Below are positions 1 through 12,089 of a stretch of DNA of 64,000 nucleotides, piece by piece; positions within the stretch are counted from its first letter, which is position 1, and every line of letters starts with the position of its first letter. The stretch is from Limnoperna fortunei. Lineage: Eukaryota; Mollusca; Bivalvia; Mytilida; Modiolidae. The stretch covers positions 37,335,080 to 37,399,079 of the forward strand of contig OX104115.1 of assembly GCA_944474755.1 (NCBI GenBank), in the 5' to 3' direction. A program made the position numbers and the translations under genes. The notes under the pieces were generated by a model. The model ran no database searches. It saw only the letters and a list, made by a program, of their open reading frames with translations, and was not told where the DNA came from.

Positions 1-420
1 GGATTTGCACTCGGGCCACTTAAAATTCACCTCCACAACAAATTTTGTTGCAATCGGAGCACGTTAAATGTCATCGAGATAGCAAAACGGTGAAAATGAT
101 ACGCGTTTTTAGCGGTCGTTTTGAAACCCGACGTCGGAGAAAAAATTTAACGGTAGCGTTTCACTCGAAATACTAAAATCTACCTCCATACCAAATTTCA
201 TTGAAATCGGACTACGAGAAAAAATTTTCCCATTTTTGGGTGGGTGTCGTCAAGTGGTGGCCCTTATTAAAAAATCTGACTATTGACTGCACCCCTTGAT
301 ATCTCGATCTACAATTGTGCCAAGTTTTATTTGATTCTTTTAAGACGTCTCTGAGAAATGTGTCGGACAAGTTCACGGTCTTGAAAAAGTGGAAATCAAA
401 TAATAATAATAATAATAAAT
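1..420 (+). repeat. M4-type body, 3' part, with (AAT)n tail
   Basis: Cut off by the window start. It matches the second half of the M4 bodies at 3240-3680 and 8297-8737: the phrases on a cysteine-free, AT-rich background (caatcggagcacgtta, tttttgggtgggtgtcg, aatgtgtcggacaa) come in the same order, and it ends in GAAAAAGTGGAAA followed by (AAT)n. It lacks one GCCATTTT block that the other two carry. Small open frames here are not conserved as proteins. Confidence 0.75.
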
Positions 421-2000
421 AAAATTTACGTTTCCCGAAACGTTGAAGTCGCCTCCCGTTCCGCACTTTTGACCGAAGAGAGGGAACTAAAAGTCAAGAG
501 CACAACTTCATAACATGAGCTTTCAGTTGGCCAAGTTTCATTTCGATCGGTTAAAAGATGAGCGAGAAAACGAGCAAACTTTAAAACGGCCGCCATTTTG
601 AAACCGGAAGTCGGACAAAAATTTTTTTTTGCAAAAATGCTCAGGATAGTTAGCTGTATCAGTATACCAATTTTCATTGAAATTGCTCTGGCCATAACTG
701 AGATCTGACAACGGCCGCCATTTTGTAAAACTTTAAAACGGCCGCCATTTTGAAACCGGAAGTCGGACAAAACATTTTTAAATAGTGGCACACTTAGGGT
801 ATCATAAGCTACCTGTATACCAAATTTCGTCTAAATCGGATGACGTTTAAATTTTTACATTTTTAGGGGGGTGGTGTTCGGATGGCGGCCATTTTGAAAT
901 GTCGGCCGCGTCAAATTTTTTTTTGCAAAAATGCTCGGGATAGTTAGCTGTACCAGTATACCAATTTTCATTGAAATTGCTTTGGCAATTACTGAGATCT
1001 GACAACGGCCGTCATTTTTTTCAACGGCGGCCGTTTTGAAAATGGCGGCCATTTTGCAAATTTCAAAAGTGGATTGCACAACTTCAGGTCACCCTTAACA
1101 TGTTCCCAAAGTTTCATTTCGATCGGTTAAAAGATGAGCGAGAAAACGAGCGGACAACATTGCGAGGGGAAAACATAAGAAATATGAAAATAATAATAAT
1201 AATAAAATTTACGTTTCCCGAAACGTTGAAGTCGCCTCCCGTTCCGCACTTTTGACCGAGTAGAGGGAACTAAAAGTCAAGAGCACAACTTCATAACATG
1301 AGCTTTCAGTTGGCCAAGTTTCATTTCGATCGGTTAAAAGATGAGCGAGAAAACGAGCAAACTTTAAAACGGCCGCCATTTTGAAACCGGAAGTCGGACA
1401 AAAAATTTTTTTTGCAAAAATGCTCAGGATAGTTAGCTGTATCAGTATACCAATTTTCATTGAAATTGCTCTAGCCATAACTGAGATCTGACAACGGCCG
1501 CCATTTTGTAAAACTTTAAAACGGCCGCCATTTTGAAACCGGAAGTCGGACAAAAATTTTGAAAATAGTGGCACACTCAGGGTATCATAAGCTACCTGTA
1601 TACCAAATTTCGTTTAAATCGGATGACGTTTAAATTTTTACAGTTTTAGGGGGGTGGTGTTCGGATGGCGGCCATTTTGAAATGTCGGCCGCGTCAAATT
1701 TTTTTTTTGCAAAAATGCTCGGGATAGGGAGCTGTATCAGTATACCAATTTTCATTGAAATTGCTTCGGCAATTACTGAGATCTGACAACGGCCGTCATT
1801 TTTTTTCAACGGCGGCCATTTTGAAAATGGCGGCCATTTTGAAAATTTCAAAAGTGGATTGCACAACTTCAGGTCACCCTTATTATGTTCCCAAAGTTTC
1901 ATTTCGATCGGTTAAAAGATGAGCGAGAAAACGAGCGGACAACATTGCGAGGGGAAAAAGGAAAACATAAGAAATATGAAAATAATAATAATAATAATAA
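421..2000 (+). repeat. Two tandem M1 bodies (421-1203, 1204-2000)
   Basis: M1 is the commonest body. It starts AAAATTTACGTTTCCCGAAACG, whose core ACGTTTC-CC-GAAACGT is a palindrome, followed by the tag AAGTCGCC (446-453 in the first unit). The body has about seven GCCATTTT blocks, two ACCGGAAGT boxes and poly-T runs, then the closing phrase GATGAGCGAGAAAACGAG and (AAT)n. The two units are about 95% alike by eye and differ mostly in homopolymer lengths, which breaks any long reading frame. Confidence 0.85.
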
Positions 2001-2115
2001 GAAACGGAGTAAAAACAATAAGTCGCCCGACACTTCGTGGTCGGCGACTTAATAATAATAATAAGAAACGGAGTAAAAACAATAAGTCGCCCGACACTTC
2101 GTGGTCGGCGACTTA
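2001..2115 (+). repeat. Hairpin array, 2 class A units
   Basis: Each unit reads GAAACGGAGTAAAAACAATA, then an inverted repeat AAGTCGCC...GGCGACTT centred on CACTTCGTG, then AATAAT. Class A has an 8-bp outer stem, one bulged C on the 5' arm and one bulged G on the 3' arm, a GA/TC step and a CAC/GTG inner stem. Confidence 0.9.
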
Positions 2116-2121
2116 ATAATT

Positions 2122-2939
2122 AAAATTTACGTTTCGCGAAACGTGAAGTCTCCCAAACGAAGTTGCTGATAGTCCTGTGCAGCCTGTGAATCACCTTATA
2201 TTTGACTTTACAGGTTGCTATTCACCTATTTTACAAAAAATAGCGCGTCATATAAAAATTCTGAGTTGACCATTGAACTCGACATACTAAATTTACTTTA
2301 GGAACCAATTTTCATTGAGTTCCGACAATGTTGAATTTTCGCCGATTTGGCGACTTTGGTGGCCATTTTTAAAAAAATGGCGGGTCGTATAAAAAATCTG
2401 AGTGTACCGTTGAACTCGGCATACCAAATTTACTTTTAGAACCTATTTTCGTTGAATTATGACAATGTTGAATTTTTGCCCATTTGGCAACTTTGGCGGC
2501 CATTTTACAAAAAATGGCGTGTCGTATAAAAATTCTGAGTTGACCATTGGACTCGGCATACCAAATTTACTGTTAAAACCCATTTTCGATGAAATCCGAC
2601 AAACTTAAATTTTTGGCGATTCGGCGGCCATTTTGAAAATGGCGGCCGGTTCGCGCGCGATTTTTTGCCAAAAATAAATCAAGACCACTATGCTGAACCT
2701 ACATACCAAGTTTCATCGAAATCCATCTGGCGGTTCTCCGGGAACTGCATTTTGGCGTGAAAACTTAAATGGCGGCCATTTTGAAAGTGGCGGCCATCTT
2801 GGAAATTCCGAAAGATGATTGCACATCTAGCCAATAGGGTCTAACATCCTACCAAGTTTCAAATTGATCCCATTTACGGTTTCTGAGAAAAGTGTCGGAA
2901 ATCTCTACGGGGAAACCAGAAGAAGAATAATAATAATAA
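2122..2939 (+). repeat. M3 body with 19-bp terminal inverted repeat
   Basis: The head is the perfect 16-bp palindrome ACGTTTCGCGAAACGT and the tag AAGTCTCCCAAACGAAGTT (2146-2164). Inside are three sub-repeats of about 135 bp with the phrase GTCGTATAAAAATTCTGAG and GCCATTTT blocks. It ends in ACCAGAAGAAGAATAAT. The exact reverse complement of the 19-base tag lies just outside, at 2968-2986 in the following hairpin, so body plus hairpin is bounded by a perfect inverted repeat. Confidence 0.85.
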
Positions 2940-3047
2940 GAAACAGAGTAAAAACAATAAGTCTCCAAACTTCGTTTGGGAGACTTAATAATAATAAGAA
3001 ACGGAGTAAAAACAATAAGTCGCCCGACACTTCGTGATCGGCGACTT
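2940..3047 (+). repeat. Hairpin array, class B then class A
   Basis: The first unit has lead GAAACAGAG and stem AAGTCTCC/GGAGACTT (2959-2986, class B). The second is a class A unit with one arm change (TTCGTGATCGG). Class B is found only directly after M3 bodies. Confidence 0.9.
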
Positions 3048-3065
3048 AATAATAATAATAATAAT

Positions 3066-3685
3066 TAAAAATGGTGTGTTGGGATGCCAACACAGAAGTC
3101 GCCCAAAATCCCCATGGATAGTATTGCGTTCCACTCAGGACATTGAAATGAACCTACATATCAAATTTCATTAAAATCGGACAACGTTTAAAATTTCACC
3201 CGTTTTTGGCCGCCATTTTGGAAACCACTGTCGAGAAAAAATTTCGAATGTGGAGTTCCACTCGGGACACTTCAATCTACCTCCACACCAAATTTCATTG
3301 CAATCGGAGCACGTTAATTGTCATCGAGATCGCATAACGTTGAAAATTATACACGTTTTTTGCGGCTTTTTTTAAACCGGAAGTCCGAGAAAAATTTAAA
3401 GGTAGTATTTCACTCCAAATACTAACATCTACCTCCATACAAAATTTCCTTGAATTCGGACCACGGGAAAATTTTTGCTATTTTTGGGTGGGTGTCGTCA
3501 AATGGCGGCCATTTTGAATTGGCGGCAATTATCAAAATTCGGACTATTGACTGCACCCCTCCATATGCCCATCTACAATCTTGCCAAGTTTCATTTGATT
3601 CTATTAAGGCGTCTCTGAGAAATGTGTCGGACAATTTCACGATCTAGAAAAAGTGGAAACCGAAATAATAATAATAATATTAATT
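3066..3685 (+). repeat. M4 body
   Basis: The head palindrome is TGTGTTGG-GATG-CCAACACA (stem 3075-3082 with 3087-3094), followed by the tag AAGTCGCCC. The body carries few GCCATTTT blocks and closes with GAAAAAGTGGAAACCG and an (AAT)n tract. No hairpin unit follows; an M1 head begins at once. Confidence 0.8.
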
Positions 3686-3886
3686 AAAATTTACGTTTCA
3701 CGAAACGTTGAAGTCGCCTCCCGTTCCGCACTTTTGACCGAGTAGAGCACAACTTCATAACATGAGCTTTCAGTTGGCCAAGTTTCATTTCGATCGGTTA
3801 AAAGATGAGCGAGAAAACGAGCGGACAACATTGCGAGGGGAAAAAGGAAAACATAAGAAATATGAAAATAATAATAATAATAATAA
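3686..3886 (+). repeat. M1 body with large internal deletion
   Basis: The M1 head (here ACGTTTCACGAAACGT) and about 60 bases of 5' body run directly into the shared closing phrase GATGAGCGAGAAAACGAGCGG and (AAT)n. About 580 bases of GCCATTTT-rich body are missing. The closing phrase occurs twice in full M1 bodies, so loss by recombination between the two copies is the simple explanation. Confidence 0.8.
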
Positions 3887-3937
3887 GAAACTGAGTAAAA
3901 ACAATAAGTCGCCCGACACTTCGTGGTCGGCGACTTA
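3887..3937 (+). repeat. Single class A hairpin unit
   Basis: The lead is GAAACTGAG, a one-base variant, with an unchanged class A stem. Confidence 0.9.
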
Positions 3938-3940
3938 ATA

Positions 3941-4577
3941 ACTAGTGCTGATTGTGTTGGGATGCCAACACAGAATGTCTCCCAAACGAACCCCCATTGC
4001 CACTATAATCCCCATGGATAGTATTTCATTCAAATCAGTACATTAAAATATGCCTAGAAATCAAATTTTGTTGAAATCGGACAAAGTTGACTTTTTCCTG
4101 CAGTAAAATGGCCGCCATTTTGAAACCGGAAGTCGGACAAAACATTTTTAAAAAGTGGCACACTTAGGGTATCATAAGCTACCTGTATACTAAATTTCGT
4201 CTAAAATTGGATGACGTTTAAATTTTTACATTTTTAGGGGAGTGGTGTTCGGATTGCGGCCATTTTGAAATGTCAGCCGCGTCAAATTTTTTTTTGTAAG
4301 AATGCTCGGGATAGTTAGCTGTACCAGTATACCAATTTTCATTGAAATTGCTTTGGCAATTACTGAGATCTGACAACGGCCGTCATTTTTTTCAATGGCG
4401 GCCATTTTGAAAATGGCGGCCATTTTGAAAATTTCAAAAGTGGATTGCACAACTTTAGGTCACCCTTAACATGTTCCAAAAGTTTCATTTCGATCGGTTA
4501 AAAGATGAGCGAGAAAACGAGCGGACAACATTGCGAGGGGAAAAAGGAAAACATAAGAAATATGAAAATAATAATAA
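3941..4577 (+). repeat. M2 body
   Basis: M2 begins ACTAGTGCTGATTG followed by the hairpin TGTGTTGG-GATG-CCAACACA and the tag ATGTCTCCCAAACGAA (3975-3990). The 5' part (CCCCATGGATAGTATTTCATTC, then TTTTTCCTGCAGTAAAATGG) is specific to M2; the 3' 450 bases are shared with M1. It ends in (AAT)n and joins an M3 head with no hairpin between. Confidence 0.85.
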
Positions 4578-4578
4578 T

Positions 4579-5343
4579 TAAAATTTACGTTTCGCGAAAC
4601 TTTAAGTCTCCCAAACGAAGTTACTGATAGTCCTGTACAAAAAATAGCGCGTCATATAAAAATTCTGAGTTGACCATTGAACTCGACATACTAAATTTAC
4701 TTTAGGAACCAATTTTCATTGAGTTCCGACAATGTTGAATTTTTGCCGATTTGGCGACTTTGGTGGCCATTTAAAAAAAATGGCGGGTCGTATAAAAAAT
4801 CTGAGTGTACCGTTGAACTCGGCATACCAAATTTACTTTTAGAACCTATTTTCGTTGAATTATGACAATGTTGAATTTTTGCCCATTTGGCAACTTTGGC
4901 GGCCATTTTACAAAAAATGGCGCGTCGTATAAAAATTCTGAGTTGACCATTCGACTCGGCATACCAAATTTACTGTTAAAACCCATTTTCGTTGAAATCC
5001 GACAAACTTGAATTTTGGCGATTCGGCGGCCATTTTGAAAATGGCGGCCGGTTCGCGCGCGATTTTTTGCCAAAAATAAATCAAGACCACTATGCTGAAC
5101 CTACATACCAAGCTGCATCGAAATCCATTTGGCGGTTCTCCGGGAACTGCATTTTGGCGGGAAAACTTAAATGGCGGCCATTTTGAAAGTGGCGGCCATC
5201 TTGGAAATTCCGAAAGATGATTGCACATCTAGCCAATAGGGTCTAACATCCTACCAAGTTTCAAATTGATCCCATTTACGGTTTCTGAGAAAAGTGTCGG
5301 AAATCTCTACGGAAAAACCAGAAGAAGAATAATAATAATAATA
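4579..5343 (+). repeat. M3 body, second copy
   Basis: Same layout as the M3 at 2122 but about 60 bases shorter near the head, where the stretch after CTGATAGTCCTGT is deleted. The head is ACGTTTCGCGAAACTTT, so the head palindrome has lost its last base pairs, while the 19-base tag is intact. Confidence 0.8.
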
Positions 5344-5627
5344 AGAAACAGAGTAAAAACAATAAGTCTCCAAACTTCGTTTGGGAGACTTACTAATAAG
5401 AAACGGAGTAAAAACAATATGTCGCCCGACACTTCGTGGTCGGCGACTTAATAATAAGAAACGGAGTAAAAACAATAAGTCGCCCGACACTTCGTGGTCG
5501 GCGACTTAATAATAAGAAACGGAGTAAAAACAATAAGTCGCCCGACACTTCGTGGTCGGCGACTTAATAATAATAAGAAACGGAGTAAAAACAATAAGTC
5601 GCCCGACACTTCGTGGTCGGCGACTTA
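5344..5627 (+). repeat. Hairpin array, class B then four class A
   Basis: One class B unit directly after M3, then four class A units spaced by 53-60 bases. Spacing varies only through the number of AAT triplets. In the second unit the lead ends CAATATG instead of CAATAAG, so the outermost pair of its stem is lost. Confidence 0.9.
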
Positions 5628-5628
5628 A

Positions 5629-6253
5629 TTAAAATTTACGTTTCCCGAAACGTTGAAGTCGCCTCCCGTTCCGCACTTTTGATCCCCATGGATAGTATTT
5701 CATTCAAATCAGTACATTAAAATATGGCTAGAAATCAAATTTTGTTAAAATCGGACAAAGTTGACTTTTTCCTGCAGTAAAATGGCCGCCATTTTGAAAC
5801 CCAAGTCGGACAAAACATTTTTAAATAGTGGCACACTTAGGGTATCATAAGCTACCTGTATACCAAATTTCGTCTAAATCGGATGACGTTAAATTTTTAC
5901 ATTTTTAGGGGGGTGGTGTTCGGATGGCGGCCATTTTGAAATGTCGGTCGGCCGCGTCAATTTTTTTTTTTGCAAAAATGCTCGGGATAGTTAGCTGTAC
6001 CAGTATACCAATTTTCATTGAAATTGCTTTGGCAATTACTGAGATCTGACAACGGCCGTCATTTTTTTCAACGGCGGCCATTTTGAAAATGGCGCCCATT
6101 TTGAAAATTTCAAAAGTGGATTGCACAACTTCAGGTCACCCTTAACATGTTCCCAAAGTTTCATTTCGATCGGTTAAAAGATGAGCGAGAAAACGAGCGG
6201 ACAACATTGCGAGGGGCAAACATAAGAAATATGAAAATAATAATAATAATAAG
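5629..6253 (+). repeat. M2 body carrying an M1 head
   Basis: It starts with the M1 palindrome and AAGTCGCC tag up to CGCACTTTTGA, then switches to the M2 5' part at ATCCCCATGGATAG. This chimeric form recurs at 6427, 10686, 11484, 12878, 25530 and 27077, so the head is an exchangeable module. Confidence 0.8.
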
Positions 6254-6424
6254 AAGAAACGGAGTAAAAACAATAAGTCGCCCGACACTTCGTGGTCGGC
6301 GACTTAATAATAAGAAACGGAGTAAAAACAATAAGTCGCCCGACACTTCGTGGTCGGCGACTTAATAATAATAAGAAACGGAGTAAAAACAATAAGTCGC
6401 CCGACACTTCGTGGTCGGCGACTT
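6254..6424 (+). repeat. Hairpin array, 3 class A units
   Basis: Three class A units; the first is preceded by AATAAGAA, an off-phase joint to (AAT)n. Confidence 0.9.
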
Positions 6425-6426
6425 AA

Positions 6427-7057
6427 TTAAAATTTACGTTTCCCGAAACGTTGAAGTCGCCTCCCGTTCCGCACTTTTGATCCCCATGGATAGTATTTCA
6501 TTCAAATCAGTACATTAAAATATGCCTAGAACTCAAATTTTGTTGAAATCGGACAAAGTTGACTTTTTCCTGCAGTAAAATGGCCGCCATTTTGAAACCG
6601 GAAGTCGGACAAAAAATTTTTAAATAGAGGCACACTCAGGGTATTATAAGCTACCTGAATACCAAATTTCGTCTAAATCGGATGACGTTTAAATTTTTAC
6701 ATTTTTATGGGGGTGGTGTTCGGATGGCGGCCATTTTGAAATGTCGGCCGCGTCAAATTTTTTTTGCAAAAATGCTCGGGATAGTTAGCTGTACCAGTAT
6801 ACCAATTTTCATTGAAATTGCTTTTGGCAATTACTGAGATCTGACAACGGCCGTCATTTTTTTCAACGGCGGCCATTTTGAAAATGGCGGTCATTTTGAA
6901 AATTTCAAAAGTGGATTGCACAACTTCAGGTCACCCTTAAAATGTTCCCAAAGTTTCATTTCGATCGGTTTAAAGATGAGCGAGAAAACGAGCGGACAAC
7001 ATTGCGAGGGGAAAAAGGAAAACATAAGAAATATGAAAATAATAATAATAATAATAA
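6427..7057 (+). repeat. M2 body with M1 head
   Basis: As at 5629. Private changes (TTTATGGGGG, GGCGGTCATTTT, GATCGGTTTAAAG) allow it to be matched to its copy at 11484. Confidence 0.8.
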
Positions 7058-7172
7058 GAAACGGAGTAAAAACAATAAGTCGCCCGACACTTCGTGGTCG
7101 GCGACTTAATAATAATAATAAGAAACGGAGTAAAAACAATAAGTCGCCCGACACTTCGTGGTCGGCGACTTA
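7058..7172 (+). repeat. Hairpin array, 2 class A units
   Basis: Duplicate of the array at 2001-2115 (offset 5,057). Confidence 0.9.
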
Positions 7173-7178
7173 ATAATT

Positions 7179-8104
7179 AAAATTTACGTTTCGCGAAACG
7201 TGAAGTCTCCCAAACGAAGTTGCTGATAGTCCTGTGCAGCCTGTGAATCACCTTATATTTGACTTTACAGGTTGCTATTCACCTATTTTACAAAAAATAG
7301 CGCGTCATATAAAAATTCTGAGTTGACCATTGAACTCGACATACTAAATTTACTTTAGGAACCAATTTTCATTGAGTTCCGACAATGTTGAATTTTCGCC
7401 GATTTGGCGACTTTGGTGGCCATTTTTAAAAAAATGGCGGGTCGTATAAAAAATCTGAGTGTACCGTTGAACTCGGCATACCAAATTTACTTTTAGAACC
7501 TATTTTCGTTGAATTATGACAATGTTGAATTTTTGCCCATTTGGCAACTTTGGCGGCCATTTTACAAAAAATGGCGTGTCGTATAAAAATTCTGAGTTGA
7601 CCATTGGACTCGGCATACCAAATTTACTGTTAAAACCCATTTTCGATGAAATCCGACAAACTTAAATTTTTGGCGATTCGGCGGCCATTTTGAAAATGGC
7701 GGCCGGTTCGCGCGCGATTTTTTGCCAAAAATAAATCAAGACCACTATGCTGAACCTACATACCAAGTTTCATCGAAATCCATCTGGCGGTTCTCCGGGA
7801 ACTGCATTTTGGCGTGAAAACTTAAATGGCGGCCATTTTGAAAGTGGCGGCCATCTTGGAAATTCCGAAAGATGATTGCACATCTAGCCAATAGGGTCTA
7901 ACATCCTACCAAGTTTCAAATTGATCCCATTTACGGTTTCTGAGAAAAGTGTCGGAAATCTCTACGGGGAAACCAGAAGAAGAATAATAATAATAAGAAA
8001 CAGAGTAAAAACAATAAGTCTCCAAACTTCGTTTGGGAGACTTAATAATAATAAGAAACGGAGTAAAAACAATAAGTCGCCCGACACTTCGTGATCGGCG
8101 ACTT
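7179..8104 (+). repeat. M3 body plus hairpins B and A (duplicate)
   Basis: Copy of 2122-3047. The M3 body ends near 7996 and the hairpins lie at 7997-8104, again class B first. The 19-bp inverted repeat is preserved. Confidence 0.85.
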
Positions 8105-8122
8105 AATAATAATAATAATAAT

Positions 8123-8994
8123 TAAAAATGGTGTGTTGGGATGCCAACACAGAAGTCGCCCAAAATCCCCATGGATAGTATTGCGTTCCACTCAGGACAT
8201 TGAAATGAACCTACATATCAAATTTCATTAAAATCGGACAACGTTTAAAATTTCACCCGTTTTTGGCCGCCATTTTGGAAACCACTGTCGAGAAAAAATT
8301 TCGAATGTGGAGTTCCACTCGGGACACTTCAATCTACCTCCACACCAAATTTCATTGCAATCGGAGCACGTTAATTGTCATCGAGATCGCATAACGTTGA
8401 AAATTATACACGTTTTTTGCGGCTTTTTTTAAACCGGAAGTCCGAGAAAAATTTAAAGGTAGTATTTCACTCCAAATACTAACATCTACCTCCATACAAA
8501 ATTTCCTTGAATTCGGACCACGGGAAAATTTTTGCTATTTTTGGGTGGGTGTCGTCAAATGGCGGCCATTTTGAATTGGCGGCAATTATCAAAATTCGGA
8601 CTATTGACTGCACCCCTCCATATGCCCATCTACAATCTTGCCAAGTTTCATTTGATTCTATTAAGGCGTCTCTGAGAAATGTGTCGGACAATTTCACGAT
8701 CTAGAAAAAGTGGAAACCGAAATAATAATAATAATATTAATTAAAATTTACGTTTCACGAAACGTTGAAGTCGCCTCCCGTTCCGCACTTTTGACCGAGT
8801 AGAGCACAACTTCATAACATGAGCTTTCAGTTGGCCAAGTTTCATTTCGATCGGTTAAAAGATGAGCGAGAAAACGAGCGGACAACATTGCGAGGGGAAA
8901 AAGGAAAACATAAGAAATATGAAAATAATAATAATAATAATAAGAAACTGAGTAAAAACAATAAGTCGCCCGACACTTCGTGGTCGGCGACTTA
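8123..8994 (+). repeat. M4, deleted M1 and class A hairpin (duplicate)
   Basis: Copy of 3066-3937: M4 8123-8742, shortened M1 8743-8943, hairpin 8944-8994. The internal deletion of M1 is identical, so it predates the duplication. Confidence 0.85.
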
Positions 8995-8997
8995 ATA

Positions 8998-10684
8998 ACT
9001 AGTGCTGATTGTGTTGGGATGCCAACACAGAATGTCTCCCAAACGAACCCCCATTGCCACTATAATCCCCATGGATAGTATTTCATTCAAATCAGTACAT
9101 TAAAATATGCCTAGAAATCAAATTTTGTTGAAATCGGACAAAGTTGACTTTTTCCTGCAGTAAAATGGCCGCCATTTTGAAACCGGAAGTCGGACAAAAC
9201 ATTTTTAAAAAGTGGCACACTTAGGGTATCATAAGCTACCTGTATACTAAATTTCGTCTAAAATTGGATGACGTTTAAATTTTTACATTTTTAGGGGAGT
9301 GGTGTTCGGATTGCGGCCATTTTGAAATGTCAGCCGCGTCAAATTTTTTTTTGTAAGAATGCTCGGGATAGTTAGCTGTACCAGTATACCAATTTTCATT
9401 GAAATTGCTTTGGCAATTACTGAGATCTGACAACGGCCGTCATTTTTTTCAATGGCGGCCATTTTGAAAATGGCGGCCATTTTGAAAATTTCAAAAGTGG
9501 ATTGCACAACTTTAGGTCACCCTTAACATGTTCCAAAAGTTTCATTTCGATCGGTTAAAAGATGAGCGAGAAAACGAGCGGACAACATTGCGAGGGGAAA
9601 AAGGAAAACATAAGAAATATGAAAATAATAATAATTAAAATTTACGTTTCGCGAAACTTTAAGTCTCCCAAACGAAGTTACTGATAGTCCTGTACAAAAA
9701 ATAGCGCGTCATATAAAAATTCTGAGTTGACCATTGAACTCGACATACTAAATTTACTTTAGGAACCAATTTTCATTGAGTTCCGACAATGTTGAATTTT
9801 TGCCGATTTGGCGACTTTGGTGGCCATTTAAAAAAAATGGCGGGTCGTATAAAAAATCTGAGTGTACCGTTGAACTCGGCATACCAAATTTACTTTTAGA
9901 ACCTATTTTCGTTGAATTATGACAATGTTGAATTTTTGCCCATTTGGCAACTTTGGCGGCCATTTTACAAAAAATGGCGCGTCGTATAAAAATTCTGAGT
10001 TGACCATTCGACTCGGCATACCAAATTTACTGTTAAAACCCATTTTCGTTGAAATCCGACAAACTTGAATTTTGGCGATTCGGCGGCCATTTTGAAAATG
10101 GCGGCCGGTTCGCGCGCGATTTTTTGCCAAAAATAAATCAAGACCACTATGCTGAACCTACATACCAAGCTGCATCGAAATCCATTTGGCGGTTCTCCGG
10201 GAACTGCATTTTGGCGGGAAAACTTAAATGGCGGCCATTTTGAAAGTGGCGGCCATCTTGGAAATTCCGAAAGATGATTGCACATCTAGCCAATAGGGTC
10301 TAACATCCTACCAAGTTTCAAATTGATCCCATTTACGGTTTCTGAGAAAAGTGTCGGAAATCTCTACGGAAAAACCAGAAGAAGAATAATAATAATAATA
10401 AGAAACAGAGTAAAAACAATAAGTCTCCAAACTTCGTTTGGGAGACTTACTAATAAGAAACGGAGTAAAAACAATATGTCGCCCGACACTTCGTGGTCGG
10501 CGACTTAATAATAAGAAACGGAGTAAAAACAATAAGTCGCCCGACACTTCGTGGTCGGCGACTTAATAATAAGAAACGGAGTAAAAACAATAAGTCGCCC
10601 GACACTTCGTGGTCGGCGACTTAATAATAATAAGAAACGGAGTAAAAACAATAAGTCGCCCGACACTTCGTGGTCGGCGACTTA
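8998..10684 (+). repeat. M2, M3 and five hairpins (duplicate)
   Basis: Copy of 3941-5627: M2 8998-9634, M3 9636-10400, hairpins 10401-10684 (class B followed by four class A). Confidence 0.85.
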
Positions 10685-10685
10685 A

Positions 10686-12089
10686 TTAAAATTTACGTTT
10701 CCCGAAACGTTGAAGTCGCCTCCCGTTCCGCACTTTTGATCCCCATGGATAGTATTTCATTCAAATCAGTACATTAAAATATGGCTAGAAATCAAATTTT
10801 GTTAAAATCGGACAAAGTTGACTTTTTCCTGCAGTAAAATGGCCGCCATTTTGAAACCCAAGTCGGACAAAACATTTTTAAATAGTGGCACACTTAGGGT
10901 ATCATAAGCTACCTGTATACCAAATTTCGTCTAAATCGGATGACGTTAAATTTTTACATTTTTAGGGGGGTGGTGTTCGGATGGCGGCCATTTTGAAATG
11001 TCGGTCGGCCGCGTCAATTTTTTTTTTTGCAAAAATGCTCGGGATAGTTAGCTGTACCAGTATACCAATTTTCATTGAAATTGCTTTGGCAATTACTGAG
11101 ATCTGACAACGGCCGTCATTTTTTTCAACGGCGGCCATTTTGAAAATGGCGCCCATTTTGAAAATTTCAAAAGTGGATTGCACAACTTCAGGTCACCCTT
11201 AACATGTTCCCAAAGTTTCATTTCGATCGGTTAAAAGATGAGCGAGAAAACGAGCGGACAACATTGCGAGGGGCAAACATAAGAAATATGAAAATAATAA
11301 TAATAATAAGAAGAAACGGAGTAAAAACAATAAGTCGCCCGACACTTCGTGGTCGGCGACTTAATAATAAGAAACGGAGTAAAAACAATAAGTCGCCCGA
11401 CACTTCGTGGTCGGCGACTTAATAATAATAAGAAACGGAGTAAAAACAATAAGTCGCCCGACACTTCGTGGTCGGCGACTTAATTAAAATTTACGTTTCC
11501 CGAAACGTTGAAGTCGCCTCCCGTTCCGCACTTTTGATCCCCATGGATAGTATTTCATTCAAATCAGTACATTAAAATATGCCTAGAACTCAAATTTTGT
11601 TGAAATCGGACAAAGTTGACTTTTTCCTGCAGTAAAATGGCCGCCATTTTGAAACCGGAAGTCGGACAAAAAATTTTTAAATAGAGGCACACTCAGGGTA
11701 TTATAAGCTACCTGAATACCAAATTTCGTCTAAATCGGATGACGTTTAAATTTTTACATTTTTATGGGGGTGGTGTTCGGATGGCGGCCATTTTGAAATG
11801 TCGGCCGCGTCAAATTTTTTTTGCAAAAATGCTCGGGATAGTTAGCTGTACCAGTATACCAATTTTCATTGAAATTGCTTTTGGCAATTACTGAGATCTG
11901 ACAACGGCCGTCATTTTTTTCAACGGCGGCCATTTTGAAAATGGCGGTCATTTTGAAAATTTCAAAAGTGGATTGCACAACTTCAGGTCACCCTTAAAAT
12001 GTTCCCAAAGTTTCATTTCGATCGGTTTAAAGATGAGCGAGAAAACGAGCGGACAACATTGCGAGGGGAAAAAGGAAAACAATAATAAT
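10686..12089 (+). repeat. Two chimeric M2 bodies with three hairpins between (duplicate)
   Basis: Copy of 5629-7018: M2 10686-11310, three class A hairpins 11311-11481, M2 11484-12089. The second M2 leaves the duplicated register at about 12075, where it enters an (AAT)n tract. Confidence 0.85.

Larger units (their letters stand above)
1916..12075 (+). repeat. 5,057-bp tandem segmental duplication
   Basis: The block starting near 1916 recurs at exactly +5,057 (near 6973) and stays in register through M3, hairpins, M4, truncated M1, M2 and M3 up to about 12075. There the first copy continues with ATAAGAAATATG and the second runs into AATAATAATTAAAATT. In every stretch I compared the copies are identical, including microsatellite lengths and one-off mutations. 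That implies a very recent duplication or an assembly duplicate. Confidence 0.9.

Noticed and set aside
3941..4010. Hammerhead ribozyme (retrozyme) in the M2 head: CTGATTG, stem, GAA
   Set aside because: The invariant CUGANGA and GAAA core is not present; the GATGAGCGAGAAAACG phrase at body ends also lacks the CUGA part.
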